Translations under genes and position numbers: made by a program
Virus record (IMG/VR): IMGVR_UViG_3300042514_001262
Location: 37,888 to 101,887 of that record
Length of the DNA stretch: 64,000 nucleotides
Strand: one strand, 5' to 3'
Source: a virus
Notes under the pieces: model-generated
The model's database searches: none
What the model saw: the letters and a program-made list of their open reading frames with translations, nothing else
Told to the model about the DNA's origin: nothing
Shown here: piece after piece, positions 19,606-27,762 of the stretch
Numbering within the stretch: position 1 is the first letter of the stretch
Layout: every line of letters starts with the position of its first letter

Positions 19606-20076
19606 TTAAATATTGATAATTACAAAATCACTTTGCCCAAATGTAGAACCATTGGTTGAGTAATCTATTCTTATTTTTGCAGTATATTCTGAAGTTCCTT
19701 TACCAGGGAATCTGTAAATTGATGATTCACTACTTCCAACTAAATTTTGACCTGTCGCAATATCAACTTCTTCTTGTGGGTCTGCCGGTGTAATACTTAA
19801 ACTATTTACTAATAAATTCGGCATAAAGTTTTCAATCGCATCCCTAATATCCGATTCAATCGCATTGAATGTTAGTCCATCAAACGGTTCAAAAAGAAAT
19901 TCATACAATCTTGTACCAAATTGCGGTAAAAAATATCTTGAACCTTTTCTAGTTAATAACAAATGAATGAGGTCAGCTTTAATTTCTTGTGATTGAAATT
20001 CAGTTAATTCCAAATAATCACCCCTTCTGGAATCCCTAAAGGGGAAATTTAAACCGTATGTTACTCCATTAGCCAT
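19606..20076 (-). CDS. gp25: Baseplate wedge protein gp25-like
   Basis: This 156-residue protein is of the GPW/gp25 family, which nucleates sheath polymerisation at the baseplate and is also found in contractile injection systems. The diagnostic core is present at about residues 25-105: IKADLIHLLLTRKGSRYF, then FGTRLYEFLFEP and a helix with AIESDIRDAIENF. The usual gp25 length is about 130, and the extra C-terminal 30 residues are a beta tail. It is followed immediately by the gp6-like gene. The ATG lies four bases after a TATTTATA octamer and overlaps the end of the DUF5522-like gene, so replication and baseplate genes are directly joined here. Confidence 0.92.
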   Translation of the reverse strand: MANGVTYGLNFPFRDSRRGDYLELTEFQSQEIKADLIHLLLTRKGSRYFLPQFGTRLYEFLFEPFDGLTFNAIESDIRDAIENFMPNLLVNSLSITPADPQEEVDIATGQNLVGSSESSIYRFPGKGTSEYTAKIRIDYSTNGSTFGQSDFVIINI

Positions 20077-20281
20077 TGTTTATAAATATAGTAGTATTTC
20101 CTTTTTGTGCCTTGGGCTCAAATGCACAATGTCTACAATTATTCCCACAACAATAACCCCTCTTTAAATGAAAATGTTCGGTAAACACATATTTCCCATC
20201 TTCAATATAAAAGTCAAAAGGGGGAATATCTTCCCCCTTGTTTGACTCATCAATATTTGTATGTGTTTTATTTAATTTCAC
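20069..20281 (-). CDS. DUF5522-like small cysteine-rich protein
   Basis: The product has 70 residues and a GTG start that overlaps the ribonucleotide reductase stop by 14 bases. The core YVFTEHFHLKRGYCCGNNC followed by RHCAFEP matches, from memory, DUF5522, a small family typical of Bacteroidota, with a CC-x3-C-x2-C cluster that may bind metal. The function of the family is unknown. The gene lies between nrdJ and the gp25-like gene, overlapping both. Possible links to nucleotide reduction or to an electron or metal carrier are speculation. Its presence points to a Bacteroidota host. Confidence 0.75.
   Translation of the reverse strand: MKLNKTHTNIDESNKGEDIPPFDFYIEDGKYVFTEHFHLKRGYCCGNNCRHCAFEPKAQKGNTTIFINNG
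20081..20088 (-). promoter_or_regulatory. TATTTATA octamer inside the DUF5522-like gene
   Basis: The coding strand reads TATTTATA four bases before the gp25-like ATG, inside the last codons of the preceding gene. It would allow separate late transcription of the baseplate block. Confidence 0.4.
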
Positions 20282-22127
20282 AACCTAAAGCCCCACATGC
20301 AATTTCACCACTCAAATCAGTTTCATCACTTAGTTCAATAACTTTACTTAAATCAATTGAGTGAAGTTTCGAGAACAATCTTTCAAATTCTTCTTTGGTA
20401 CAGTCGGTAAAAGGTGCTTGGATATACGAACCCCCATCGTAGGGTAATACAGATAGACCGTTATAGAAATCTCTGTTTTCCCACATCCACTCACCAGCTA
20501 ATTCCCAATCTTCAGGTTTTAAACTGATTGTTGCAGATACGTTGTGACTGTTTGAACCAGTTCTGTGTCCAGGTCTAACCCATTCTTGTGTGATTTTCTT
20601 AACACGCTCCAGTAATTGGAAAGGGCTTTCACTTCTTAAAATTGCCCCTTCAGGTGCTTTTTGTGGGACTGAAATTACCGCTGTGTCGTGTGGACGGAAA
20701 AACTCATCTTCAACCAATTCAGGGTGATTTGTCGCCAAGTAACTATAAATCGCCTCATTTTTACCTACACGGATTCTACGGATGTAGTAATCATTGTGCC
20801 AAGCATGAATACCTGATGAAGTACCTAAAGTTAACGAAGTTGTCCCCGCAGGTTTAACAGTTGTCATACGAGCTGATTTATTAATACCAATCAATTCAGC
20901 AACTCTTGTATTTTCTTCTTTAACCGCCTTTGCAGCTTCTTTCATGTTATAACCTAAAACAACACCCGAACCAATACCCGTCATAGATACACCAATCAAA
21001 GCATCTTTTTCTGTTGTTCTTTTCCAAATGTCTCTTAAGTAATGGAAATCAGTGTAACCCGCCTGTAATGTTCCGATGAACGCAGCCGCTTTAACACGAG
21101 CATTTAAATCTTCTTGTGATTCAATGTCAGATACATTAACCTCACATAAATTACAGAATTGGTTTGGTCTCAACGCAATTTCACAACAAGGATTTGTTCC
21201 CCAATCTTTATCGTTTGTAAAGTAGATACCAGGCTCACCTGCACCTGAAGCCTCAACACGTTTCCATAAATCCAAGAAAAATTCTTTTGTAATTTTATGT
21301 CTAACAAGAGCCGCTGAGTTATTAGCTCTACCTCTTTGTGGATTTGTTTCCCACCATGAACCTGATTTACAAGCAATCATTTCGTGGTCATCTGCACTGA
21401 ATAAAGAAATAAGTGCAGCTCTGCGAATACCTCCCGCCAACACCGCGTCAGCAATATGACAAACCATATCATGAACTTCAATTGGAGTCAATTTTTCACC
21501 GTCTTCTTTCGCATCCAACATCCCTTTTAATTTGTGAAGACAATCTTTCAAAGGTTGAGGACCTGGTGCTTTACCACCCGAAGTTACAAGTTGAGCACCT
21601 TTTGGTCTAATATCAGAGAAATCAAACTCAGGAGTTGATAAGTTGTCACCAAAGTAAGATTTGAATAATACTTTAATTGCGTCAGCCCATCCTTCAATAG
21701 AATCACCAATTAAAAATCTTCTTGTTCTGTTTGGGTTTGGTTTTCTTATTTCAGGTAACTTTTCAACATGATGTTTTTGTACTGAGTAACCAACACCTGT
21801 TCCTCCTAACAATAAGAACATCGACTCAGCAAATGCATCCAAATGGTCAATAGGTAAGTAAGCACAGTTGTAGATTCTATTTGGAGAAATCTCAATTGGT
21901 TTACCACCAAATTGCATTGACCTCATTGAGGGTAATACTTTCTTATTGTATACCATTTGATATACATCTTTAATTTCATCTTTCAATGATGGGTATTTTT
22001 TAATATGCATGTTCATATTACGGGTTACCAATTCTTCCCATGTTTCACGTCTGTTTAATTCTGGTACGAACTTTGCGTACTTCATGTAAACTGTTAAGTC
22101 TGACAATATCTTTTGTGATGCGTCCAT
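20268..22127 (-). CDS. nrdJ: Class II (B12-dependent) ribonucleotide reductase
   Basis: The 619-residue enzyme would reduce ribonucleotides to deoxyribonucleotides using adenosylcobalamin, supplying precursors for phage DNA synthesis. Seen in the sequence: an N-terminal redox cysteine in RIYNCAYLPID, the glycine-rich LLLGGTGVGYSVQKHHV, the active-site region NPCCEIALRPNQFCNLCEVN at about residues 312-331, and a C-terminal CGALGC pair for thioredoxin-type re-reduction. There is no nrdB or nrdD/G partner nearby, which fits class II. It is somewhat shorter than the monomeric Lactobacillus-type enzyme (about 740). It sits between the DnaB-like helicase gene (18-base gap) and the DUF5522-like gene. 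The class assignment rests on motif pattern and lack of partners. Confidence 0.85.
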   Translation of the reverse strand: MDASQKILSDLTVYMKYAKFVPELNRRETWEELVTRNMNMHIKKYPSLKDEIKDVYQMVYNKKVLPSMRSMQFGGKPIEISPNRIYNCAYLPIDHLDAFAESMFLLLGGTGVGYSVQKHHVEKLPEIRKPNPNRTRRFLIGDSIEGWADAIKVLFKSYFGDNLSTPEFDFSDIRPKGAQLVTSGGKAPGPQPLKDCLHKLKGMLDAKEDGEKLTPIEVHDMVCHIADAVLAGGIRRAALISLFSADDHEMIACKSGSWWETNPQRGRANNSAALVRHKITKEFFLDLWKRVEASGAGEPGIYFTNDKDWGTNPCCEIALRPNQFCNLCEVNVSDIESQEDLNARVKAAAFIGTLQAGYTDFHYLRDIWKRTTEKDALIGVSMTGIGSGVVLGYNMKEAAKAVKEENTRVAELIGINKSARMTTVKPAGTTSLTLGTSSGIHAWHNDYYIRRIRVGKNEAIYSYLATNHPELVEDEFFRPHDTAVISVPQKAPEGAILRSESPFQLLERVKKITQEWVRPGHRTGSNSHNVSATISLKPEDWELAGEWMWENRDFYNGLSVLPYDGGSYIQAPFTDCTKEEFERLFSKLHSIDLSKVIELSDETDLSGEIACGALGCEIK

Positions 22128-22145
22128 AATTCTTCTTTGTTTATT

Positions 22146-23528
22146 TTAATTTGTATTATTGTTTTGTTCTCTTTGTTTTCTTTTCTCCAAAAGTTCTTTA
22201 ACTCGGTCACGTTTTCTTTCTTCTTGTTGTCCTTCAAAACCTAAGAATGTTACCGAACTTTCTGTATCTATTTCAAGTAGTTCGTTGTTGAATTTGCAAT
22301 TTTCAAAAACCACACCATCTTTACCAATACGTGACTTGGTAATTGCAATTGTTGCCAAGTTCATTTCTTTTTGTTGTAGTGTTTTTGCTACCGATATGAT
22401 GACGTGTCCTACTTGGGCTTTCTTAATTGACCCACCCATTTGGTCTGTTGTTACAACCTCAGAAGAGATTGATGACCTGTTACCTTGTGTTGCCGTCCAA
22501 CCTACCAATGATAACTCATGACACATTGCCTCAAATCCTCTCATTACTGACCCCTCAGCCTTCCACTCATCTTTAGAACTACTTTCAGGAACCACACAAT
22601 CAATATAGTCCAAAAGAACTAAATCAATTTTTGTTCCGTCAGCAATCATTTTTCTGATTTGACTTTTGATTTGATTCATTGTCATAGAATCTGAAGGGAG
22701 TTTCTTTAAAATCAACTCGTTCTTCATTGTCTCTTTAATCTCAGTGATTTTACTAATTACGGTTTCTTTATGTAGAACCAAATTATCAGGTTCAATACCA
22801 GTCCATAAGGTGAAGTGTTTACGTTGTACAATCTTCGGATTGTCTTCAAAGAAGATTTGTAAAACATTATACCCAAGATTAAAAGCCGTGTTAGCAATTT
22901 TAGTTAAGATAGTTGTTTTACCAACCCCCGTAGGAGCCAATATAACACCTATCTCACCCTTTGCAAGACCACCCTTAAGTAATCTGTCAATTCCTGGTAT
23001 TCCGATTGGAATTGGGTGTCTAAAATCCTCATCTAATACCGTATCAAGGTTAGAAAAGATATCGGTTGTACCCATATCTCTTTCTCCAACTTGTAACGCC
23101 AAACGAATTAATCCCTCAACTTTATCATAAGATTCAAAATCACCTTCTGTGATAATCTTTTGAGATTTATCCATCGCTTTTTGAAGTTCTTGTTGTTTAC
23201 AAAACTTCAAAGCCTTTTCTTGAACAAATTGAGTTCCTTCAAATGGTGCGTCTTTGATTTGTGAAATAGTGTCAAGAACGATTTTAGCAACCAATTCTTG
23301 TGAGATTTCGGATTTGACGATTTGCTCAAGAGTATCAAAGTTAGGGGTTGATTGATATTTCGCATGATACTCCTTTGTCATCTGTAGGATGATTTTAAAG
23401 TACTTGTTGTCAAAATAAACACTTTCAATTACATCCATAATTGATGTTGAAAATTCTTTATCTACAATAAGTTGGTTTAATAACTGTATTTGAAATGTGT
23501 TCCCTAAATAATCAAAATTCTTGTTCAT
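22146..23528 (-). CDS. Replicative DNA helicase, DnaB/gp41-like
   Basis: This 460-residue RecA-fold helicase would unwind DNA at the phage fork. The Walker A motif ILAPTGVGKTTILTKIA lies at about residues 195-211, Walker B is DLVLLDYIDC, and ATQGNRSS plus QMGGSIKKAQVGHVI match DnaB motifs H3/H4. The N-terminal 170 residues are helical, as in DnaB/gp41. It is similar in length to T4 gp41 (475). It lies in the replication cluster between the 150-aa unknown and nrdJ. I see no separate primase in the window. The C-terminus is charged and Lys/Arg/Gln-rich (ELLEKRKQREQNNN). Confidence 0.9.
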   Translation of the reverse strand: MNKNFDYLGNTFQIQLLNQLIVDKEFSTSIMDVIESVYFDNKYFKIILQMTKEYHAKYQSTPNFDTLEQIVKSEISQELVAKIVLDTISQIKDAPFEGTQFVQEKALKFCKQQELQKAMDKSQKIITEGDFESYDKVEGLIRLALQVGERDMGTTDIFSNLDTVLDEDFRHPIPIGIPGIDRLLKGGLAKGEIGVILAPTGVGKTTILTKIANTAFNLGYNVLQIFFEDNPKIVQRKHFTLWTGIEPDNLVLHKETVISKITEIKETMKNELILKKLPSDSMTMNQIKSQIRKMIADGTKIDLVLLDYIDCVVPESSSKDEWKAEGSVMRGFEAMCHELSLVGWTATQGNRSSISSEVVTTDQMGGSIKKAQVGHVIISVAKTLQQKEMNLATIAITKSRIGKDGVVFENCKFNNELLEIDTESSVTFLGFEGQQEERKRDRVKELLEKRKQREQNNNTN

Positions 23529-23563
23529 ATATCGTTTTTGTAATCCCCTGTTTTATTAAATAG

Positions 23564-24016
23564 TTACTTTCTTAGGTCAAGACCCAAATAATCAAAACTT
23601 AATTTTCGGGATGAAAAAATGTAAGTTAATTCTCTCAAAACTTCTTTTAAAAATGGTCGTACATCCACCGTATAACGAACTTTTGGTGGGAATAATTTTC
23701 CATCAAAAAATCTATGACAAATTGTCTGTTCTCCAATTTTGATGTAAAGGTTAAATTGTTCACTTTCATCGGTAAATGATGTATTCATAATTGATGTGTC
23801 ACTCATAATTGCTTCTGTGTTGTCAATCATGTAGGTGACCGTTTTCATCTTTAAATAATACTCAAGTTCTTGTTTGAATTGTATCATGTAATAATACAAT
23901 TCCAATGAATTTTTTGCGTTTGGATTGAATCCTCTGACATTGAAAAATCTTTGGACGACAATGTTGTCATTCAATGTCATCAGGAACTCCATTTTGGTGC
24001 TGTCTTGCTCTTTCAT
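23564..24016 (-). CDS. Unknown protein of replication cluster
   Basis: The product has 150 residues (MKEQDSTKMEFLMTLNDNIV) and no motif I recognise. It appears soluble, with a mixed alpha/beta pattern and a C-terminal helix followed by SFDYLGLDLRK. It lies four bases after the 5' nuclease gene and 35 bases before the helicase gene, so it is cotranscribed with replication genes. A replication-accessory role, such as helicase loader, is possible only from position. Confidence 0.6.
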   Translation of the reverse strand: MKEQDSTKMEFLMTLNDNIVVQRFFNVRGFNPNAKNSLELYYYMIQFKQELEYYLKMKTVTYMIDNTEAIMSDTSIMNTSFTDESEQFNLYIKIGEQTICHRFFDGKLFPPKVRYTVDVRPFLKEVLRELTYIFSSRKLSFDYLGLDLRK

Positions 24017-24019
24017 AAT

Positions 24020-25024
24020 TTAATTTTTGTTTGTTATATTTCTTTTTTCTTTTCTTGTTAATTTCATAAACGGTTTTAGGAAGTTGACCCACGCCTCATC
24101 GTTCTTCGGTAGATACTTAAACAGACCATCCTCCATCATCATTCTCATCAAGTTTTTATATCCCCTATCTGTAGGGTCTATACTGTCTGTCAATATCTGT
24201 TCAACCAATTCTTTTCCATCATCTGTTATCAAAGGGTTAGTTAAATCAACAATCTTTTTGTTTGTTGTATAGAACTCTTCCCCAAGTATAGACAATTTTG
24301 TCTTACCGGTCAAAATATTAACCAATGTTTTTATGGGTTTATTTTGTGGGATATTTCGTGCATAATCCAAGATTTCTTCTACTGTACATGGTTTCTCCTG
24401 CACCTGAGGGAAATATTTGATTAATGTTTTTTCCCCAAGCCCTTCAATTCCACTGATGTTATCGGATTTGTCCCCTGTAAAGATTTTAGTTAATAATACA
24501 TTATAATGGGGAATATCAACCTTATTAATGGTTATCATATCCCCATTCTTATAATATTGTTTTGATATTGGCGAATAAATGGTTACCCTCTCGGAGATGA
24601 GTTGGGTAAGGTCTTTGTCCGCAGAGAAGATTATAATGTCCTCATCGGTTGCAATTTGTGTATAAAACGCCATAAGGTCATCCGCCTCGTTGTTAACCAT
24701 TTCAACCTGACGAACAAATATTTCTTCAAGGTATTGTTTAACACGGGACTGTTGATACAAATACGATTCGTACTTGTATTCATTCATATCCTGTCTTCTG
24801 TTCGCTTTATACTGGGGGTATAGACCTTTTCTGATGGATGAATTTGAGTCCCCATCCCACATCACAATTACTTTATCATGGTTGTGCTCTTCAAGGAATT
24901 TGCGGAGTATGTTCACAAAGTGAAATACCCCACCCACATGAGCACCGTCATTATACACGTCTTTCGCTCCGTGGAATCCTATCTTGAATAAATTATTTCC
25001 GTCTACTAATAATGTTCTAATCAC
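24020..25024 (-). CDS. 5'-3' exonuclease/FEN-type nuclease (RNase H-like)
   Basis: The 334-residue protein is of the T4 RNase H/T5 exonuclease family, which removes RNA primers and flaps. The metal-binding acidic residues are visible: LLVDGNN near residue 8, VIVMWDGD and the arch region KGLYPQYKANR, EADDLMAFY, FSADKDLTQLI and the H2TH-type GDKSDNISGIEGLGEKT. The length is close to T4 RNase H (305). The start is GTG at 25024; an in-frame TAA lies 12 bases upstream, so no longer form exists. It follows uvsX by 29 bases in the replication operon. Confidence 0.9.
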   Translation of the reverse strand: MIRTLLVDGNNLFKIGFHGAKDVYNDGAHVGGVFHFVNILRKFLEEHNHDKVIVMWDGDSNSSIRKGLYPQYKANRRQDMNEYKYESYLYQQSRVKQYLEEIFVRQVEMVNNEADDLMAFYTQIATDEDIIIFSADKDLTQLISERVTIYSPISKQYYKNGDMITINKVDIPHYNVLLTKIFTGDKSDNISGIEGLGEKTLIKYFPQVQEKPCTVEEILDYARNIPQNKPIKTLVNILTGKTKLSILGEEFYTTNKKIVDLTNPLITDDGKELVEQILTDSIDPTDRGYKNLMRMMMEDGLFKYLPKNDEAWVNFLKPFMKLTRKEKRNITNKN

Positions 25025-25053
25025 CTGTGTGATTTAAAGTGTGATACAATATA

Positions 25054-26058
25054 CTAATCTTCCTTTTCTTCTTTCAAATCAAAATCTAATGATGTTACAC
25101 CAAGAATATCTTTCCAATAGTCAGCATATTCTTTTTTGTAAGATTCAATAGATACCTTTTCTTCAGCCGCTTCTTTTCCCGCCAAGAAACCGTGTGGTGT
25201 TACAATTATCTTTCCGTCTTCATAACCCAATCCATTGATGTGGTTTTTCATAACAGAAACTTTTGTTCTAATCGCAAACTTTACACTTCTCTTGTCTTTT
25301 GTTGCGGTAATCTTGTTTGTTCCCGCACCTTTTTGGTTACCAAACAAAAATACCAATGATGAGTTTAACCAAATGGCTTCACCACCTTTAGCCTTAATTT
25401 TTGGTTGACCGAATGGATTGTCAGGTAATTCAACCCAAGGTTGGTTAACAATAACCAATGTATTTTCGTATTTAGAATCTGCTTTACGAGAACCTGAAAT
25501 ACGCTGATTGATACCCATACCAATTTTGTCAGCAAGTGTAGATGCGTTGTGTTGCTTCCCACCTTTACCTTCAAAGGTCATTTTACAAGGAACTGAACCA
25601 ACAGAATCCCATAAGAACAACAAACTATAATCTAACTCACCTTTTTCTTGAGCATCTAACAAACTGTTGATATAGTCCGTGATTTGCTCAATGTAATCAA
25701 AGTCATTATTAAAGATGTAGAAACCATCCCAATCAACTTCACCTGTAGATTCATCAACAACTTCTTCACAATCAAAACCCATAAGTTTTGCATGTTCAAA
25801 AGACCATTTTTGTTCTGTAATAATGAATACAGGTAAAATACCTTTCTTCTGAGCATCAACGGCAGTTTTAACCAACGCTGTAGTTTTTCCTGTATCTGAG
25901 TGACCCAAGAACATATTCAAATGTCCGATAGCGGGACCAGGTAATCCAACCGCATCTAAGAAATCTTGTCCTAAATCAAAAAATCTTTGGGGTTTGTATT
26001 TTGCAGAAGTTGAGAATTTCTTCTTAACTGAACTGAAATCGTTTTTCTTTATTGCCAT
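25054..26058 (-). CDS. uvsX: RecA-like recombinase, UvsX-like
   Basis: This 334-residue strand-exchange ATPase would serve recombination-dependent replication and repair. Walker A is MFLGHSDTGKTTALVK at about residues 48-63, the glutamate-containing FIITEQKWSFEH follows, and Walker B is LLFLWDSVGSVP. LVIVNQPW and KAKGGEAIWLNSS fit the RecA/UvsX core. The C-terminus is acidic (DLKEEKED), as in UvsX. It lies next to the gp32-like gene, its usual functional partner, with an inverted repeat in the gap. UvsY was not recognised in the window. Confidence 0.9.
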   Translation of the reverse strand: MAIKKNDFSSVKKKFSTSAKYKPQRFFDLGQDFLDAVGLPGPAIGHLNMFLGHSDTGKTTALVKTAVDAQKKGILPVFIITEQKWSFEHAKLMGFDCEEVVDESTGEVDWDGFYIFNNDFDYIEQITDYINSLLDAQEKGELDYSLLFLWDSVGSVPCKMTFEGKGGKQHNASTLADKIGMGINQRISGSRKADSKYENTLVIVNQPWVELPDNPFGQPKIKAKGGEAIWLNSSLVFLFGNQKGAGTNKITATKDKRSVKFAIRTKVSVMKNHINGLGYEDGKIIVTPHGFLAGKEAAEEKVSIESYKKEYADYWKDILGVTSLDFDLKEEKED

Positions 26059-26072
26059 AATGATATAAATTA

Positions 26073-26108
26073 ATCATGTATGGTACCATACAAGATACCA
26101 TACATGAT
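26073..26108 (-). repeat. 13-bp perfect inverted repeat between ssb and uvsX
   Basis: Arms ATCATGTATGGTA (26073-26085) and its exact complement (26096-26108) flank a 10-base loop. The left arm also overlaps a 14-bp perfect palindrome, GTATGGTACCATAC (26078-26091), giving three GTATGG half-sites. It could be a transcript hairpin that protects or terminates the ssb mRNA, or a protein-binding operator before uvsX. There is no clear U tract. Confidence 0.75.
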
Positions 26109-26121
26109 GTGTTTTGTTTTA

Positions 26122-26982
26122 TTAGAAAGGTAAATCTGTGTCAACCTCGTCATTTGATTGAGGGTCAACGATAGGTGCTTTTGTTTCAACTTTTTTAGCC
26201 CCACCCATAGATGTTGTAGATTCGGTATCATTACCGTATACATAACCACCTTTATCACTATCCCATTTTGGAGTTTCTCCACGAGCAATTGCCTCAAGAT
26301 AGTCAACAGGTTTTTTAGAATATACATCCAACCAAGTCAACTCGTCATTAATCCAAGAATCACCTTGAACTTTTTCTTCGTGTATTGGTGTTGGGTCGTC
26401 ATACATAACTGTAGACACACTTGTGTATTCTTTACCTGCAGGTGTTTTAGATTTTGTCAATTCAATGATAAGGTCTCGTCCTTTTTCAGGGTCAGTGATA
26501 TCACCTTTGTTTCTCCAAATTGGGATGATTTTATCCAAGATACCATCGTTCTTGTAATTGTGTTTAAATCTCCAAAATTTTGGACCGTCTTCTTCTCTGT
26601 CTCTATCAATAACCTTTACAATATAGAATTTACGAGACTTATATTGTTTCGCTAATTCTTTATCAGATTCTTTACCTGTTGACATCAATTCTTCATAAAC
26701 CTCATTTAAAGGAGAACGCTCATTGTCATTCTTTCCTGGGTCATAAAATTTTTGCCATTGTCCACCTACTTGGATTTCGTGATACCAAGCCTCTTTAAAT
26801 GGTGAAGAACCATCTGGTGTAGGTAGGATACGTACTCTACGTTGTCCTGATTTCTCTTTGTCTCCTAAGATTAAAGCGAAATACTTTTTCATTCTTTCGT
26901 CTTGCGACATTTTGCTTTGGGCCCCGCCCCCTTGTTGTGCTTTTTCGTACTGTGCCAATACGGCGTCTAATGAACTCATCAT
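26122..26982 (-). CDS. gp32: Single-stranded DNA-binding protein, gp32-like
   Basis: The 286-residue protein has an N-terminal basic segment, a core with RRVRILPTPDGSSPFKEAWY and KFWRFKHNYKNDGILDKIIP as in T4-type gp32 OB folds, and a flexible acidic tail ending DEVDTDLPF, the docking tail typical of SSBs. T4 gp32 binds zinc through Cys/His residues; this protein has no cysteine at all, so the zinc site is lost. It is the first gene of the replication operon, directly behind a strong Bacteroidota-type promoter at 27016-27047, consistent with high expression. Two consecutive ATG codons can serve as start. Confidence 0.88.
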   Translation of the reverse strand: MMSSLDAVLAQYEKAQQGGGAQSKMSQDERMKKYFALILGDKEKSGQRRVRILPTPDGSSPFKEAWYHEIQVGGQWQKFYDPGKNDNERSPLNEVYEELMSTGKESDKELAKQYKSRKFYIVKVIDRDREEDGPKFWRFKHNYKNDGILDKIIPIWRNKGDITDPEKGRDLIIELTKSKTPAGKEYTSVSTVMYDDPTPIHEEKVQGDSWINDELTWLDVYSKKPVDYLEAIARGETPKWDSDKGGYVYGNDTESTTSMGGAKKVETKAPIVDPQSNDEVDTDLPF

Positions 26983-27015
26983 GTTTTTTAAATTTTAAAT
27001 TATTAAGTTATGTTA

Positions 27016-27047
27016 CAAAGGTAATCTAGTTTTTTGATTTTGTCAAA
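27016..27047 (-). promoter_or_regulatory. Bacteroidota-type promoter for ssb operon
   Basis: On the minus strand TTTG (27044-27047) is followed after exactly 20 bases by TACCTTTG (27016-27023), a full match to the Bacteroidota consensus TTTG-N19/20-TAnnTTTG. Transcription would begin near 27009, leaving a leader of about 27 bases before the ssb ATG. Its upstream box overlaps the U tract of the preceding terminator. Confidence 0.8.
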
Positions 27048-27076
27048 TAAAAAAAGCCACCTCAAGGGTGGCTTTT
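27045..27076 (-). terminator. Rho-independent terminator after 219-aa gene
   Basis: The stem AAAAGCCACC / GGTGGCTTTT (10 bp, 5-base loop, 27052-27076) is followed on the minus strand by TTTTTTTATTT. It separates the tail-gene transcript from the replication operon and abuts the ssb promoter. Confidence 0.9.
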
Positions 27077-27098
27077 GTAAATAAACTTTTTGTTATTA

Positions 27099-27758
27099 TT
27101 AGTATTTCAAATCATCCTTAAATCCGTTTCCTTGGAAAGAACTTTTGATGTCACTTACGTTAATGTCAGTTACATCATCGGGAGTTAAAACATAATCATT
27201 TTTTCCCGTTTTTTCCATATCTTCTTTCTTGTCGTCAAAAAATTGTGATAATTTCTGATTAAATGGATATGAATCGTAACTTCTTAATTCTAATTTTTCT
27301 TGTGGAGTTTTTTCTCTGTATTTCTCAATTTTGTTTTCCAATGCATTGAGTTTATTCATAATTGCATCCATCTCACCTAATCTTGATTCCAACTTATTTA
27401 ATTGACCAAACAAATTTTCAAAATAATCATCTTGTTTTGATTGAATATCTTTTTGAGCGGTTACTAATTCGGTAATATCTAATTCTTCTGAACCAGAACC
27501 TTTGTCTTTATTCTCTTCAGATTTACCATTGTCGTCAATTTTTTCAACATCGGGGTCGTTATCAACATCAATTGGTTCTGAACCACTTGGTGGTGGAGGA
27601 GGAGTTGCAGTTGTTTCTGCCGGTGGAGGTGGAGGAGTTGCTCCGGCTTCAGGCTCTAATGCTCCTAAAGCAAGAGCGTCAGCATCTTGTTCAAAGATGT
27701 AATTATTGATACTTCTGTATCTATTTATTTCGCTCAATATTTTTTTATCTAAAGCCAT
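27099..27758 (-). CDS. Coiled-coil Pro-rich protein, probable virion or assembly factor
   Basis: The product has 219 residues. The N-terminus (MALDKKILSEINRYRSINNY) is followed by a Pro/Ala/Thr-rich linker with PPPPP runs at about residues 40-58. An acidic Asp/Glu/Lys/Ser region comes next, and then a coiled-coil-like helix with LNKLESRLGEMDAIMNKLNA at about residues 115-150. It is the last gene before the terminator at 27045-27076. The make-up resembles scaffold or baseplate-associated adaptor proteins, but no family is recognised. It starts five bases after the 74-aa gene. Confidence 0.65.
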   Translation of the reverse strand: MALDKKILSEINRYRSINNYIFEQDADALALGALEPEAGATPPPPPAETTATPPPPPSGSEPIDVDNDPDVEKIDDNGKSEENKDKGSGSEELDITELVTAQKDIQSKQDDYFENLFGQLNKLESRLGEMDAIMNKLNALENKIEKYREKTPQEKLELRSYDSYPFNQKLSQFFDDKKEDMEKTGKNDYVLTPDDVTDINVSDIKSSFQGNGFKDDLKY

Positions 27759-27762
27759 TTTA

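Noticed and set aside
26070-26327. Minus-strand 85-codon ORF over the ssb end and inverted repeat
   Set aside because: Out-of-frame shadow of the ssb gene with no protein-like features.
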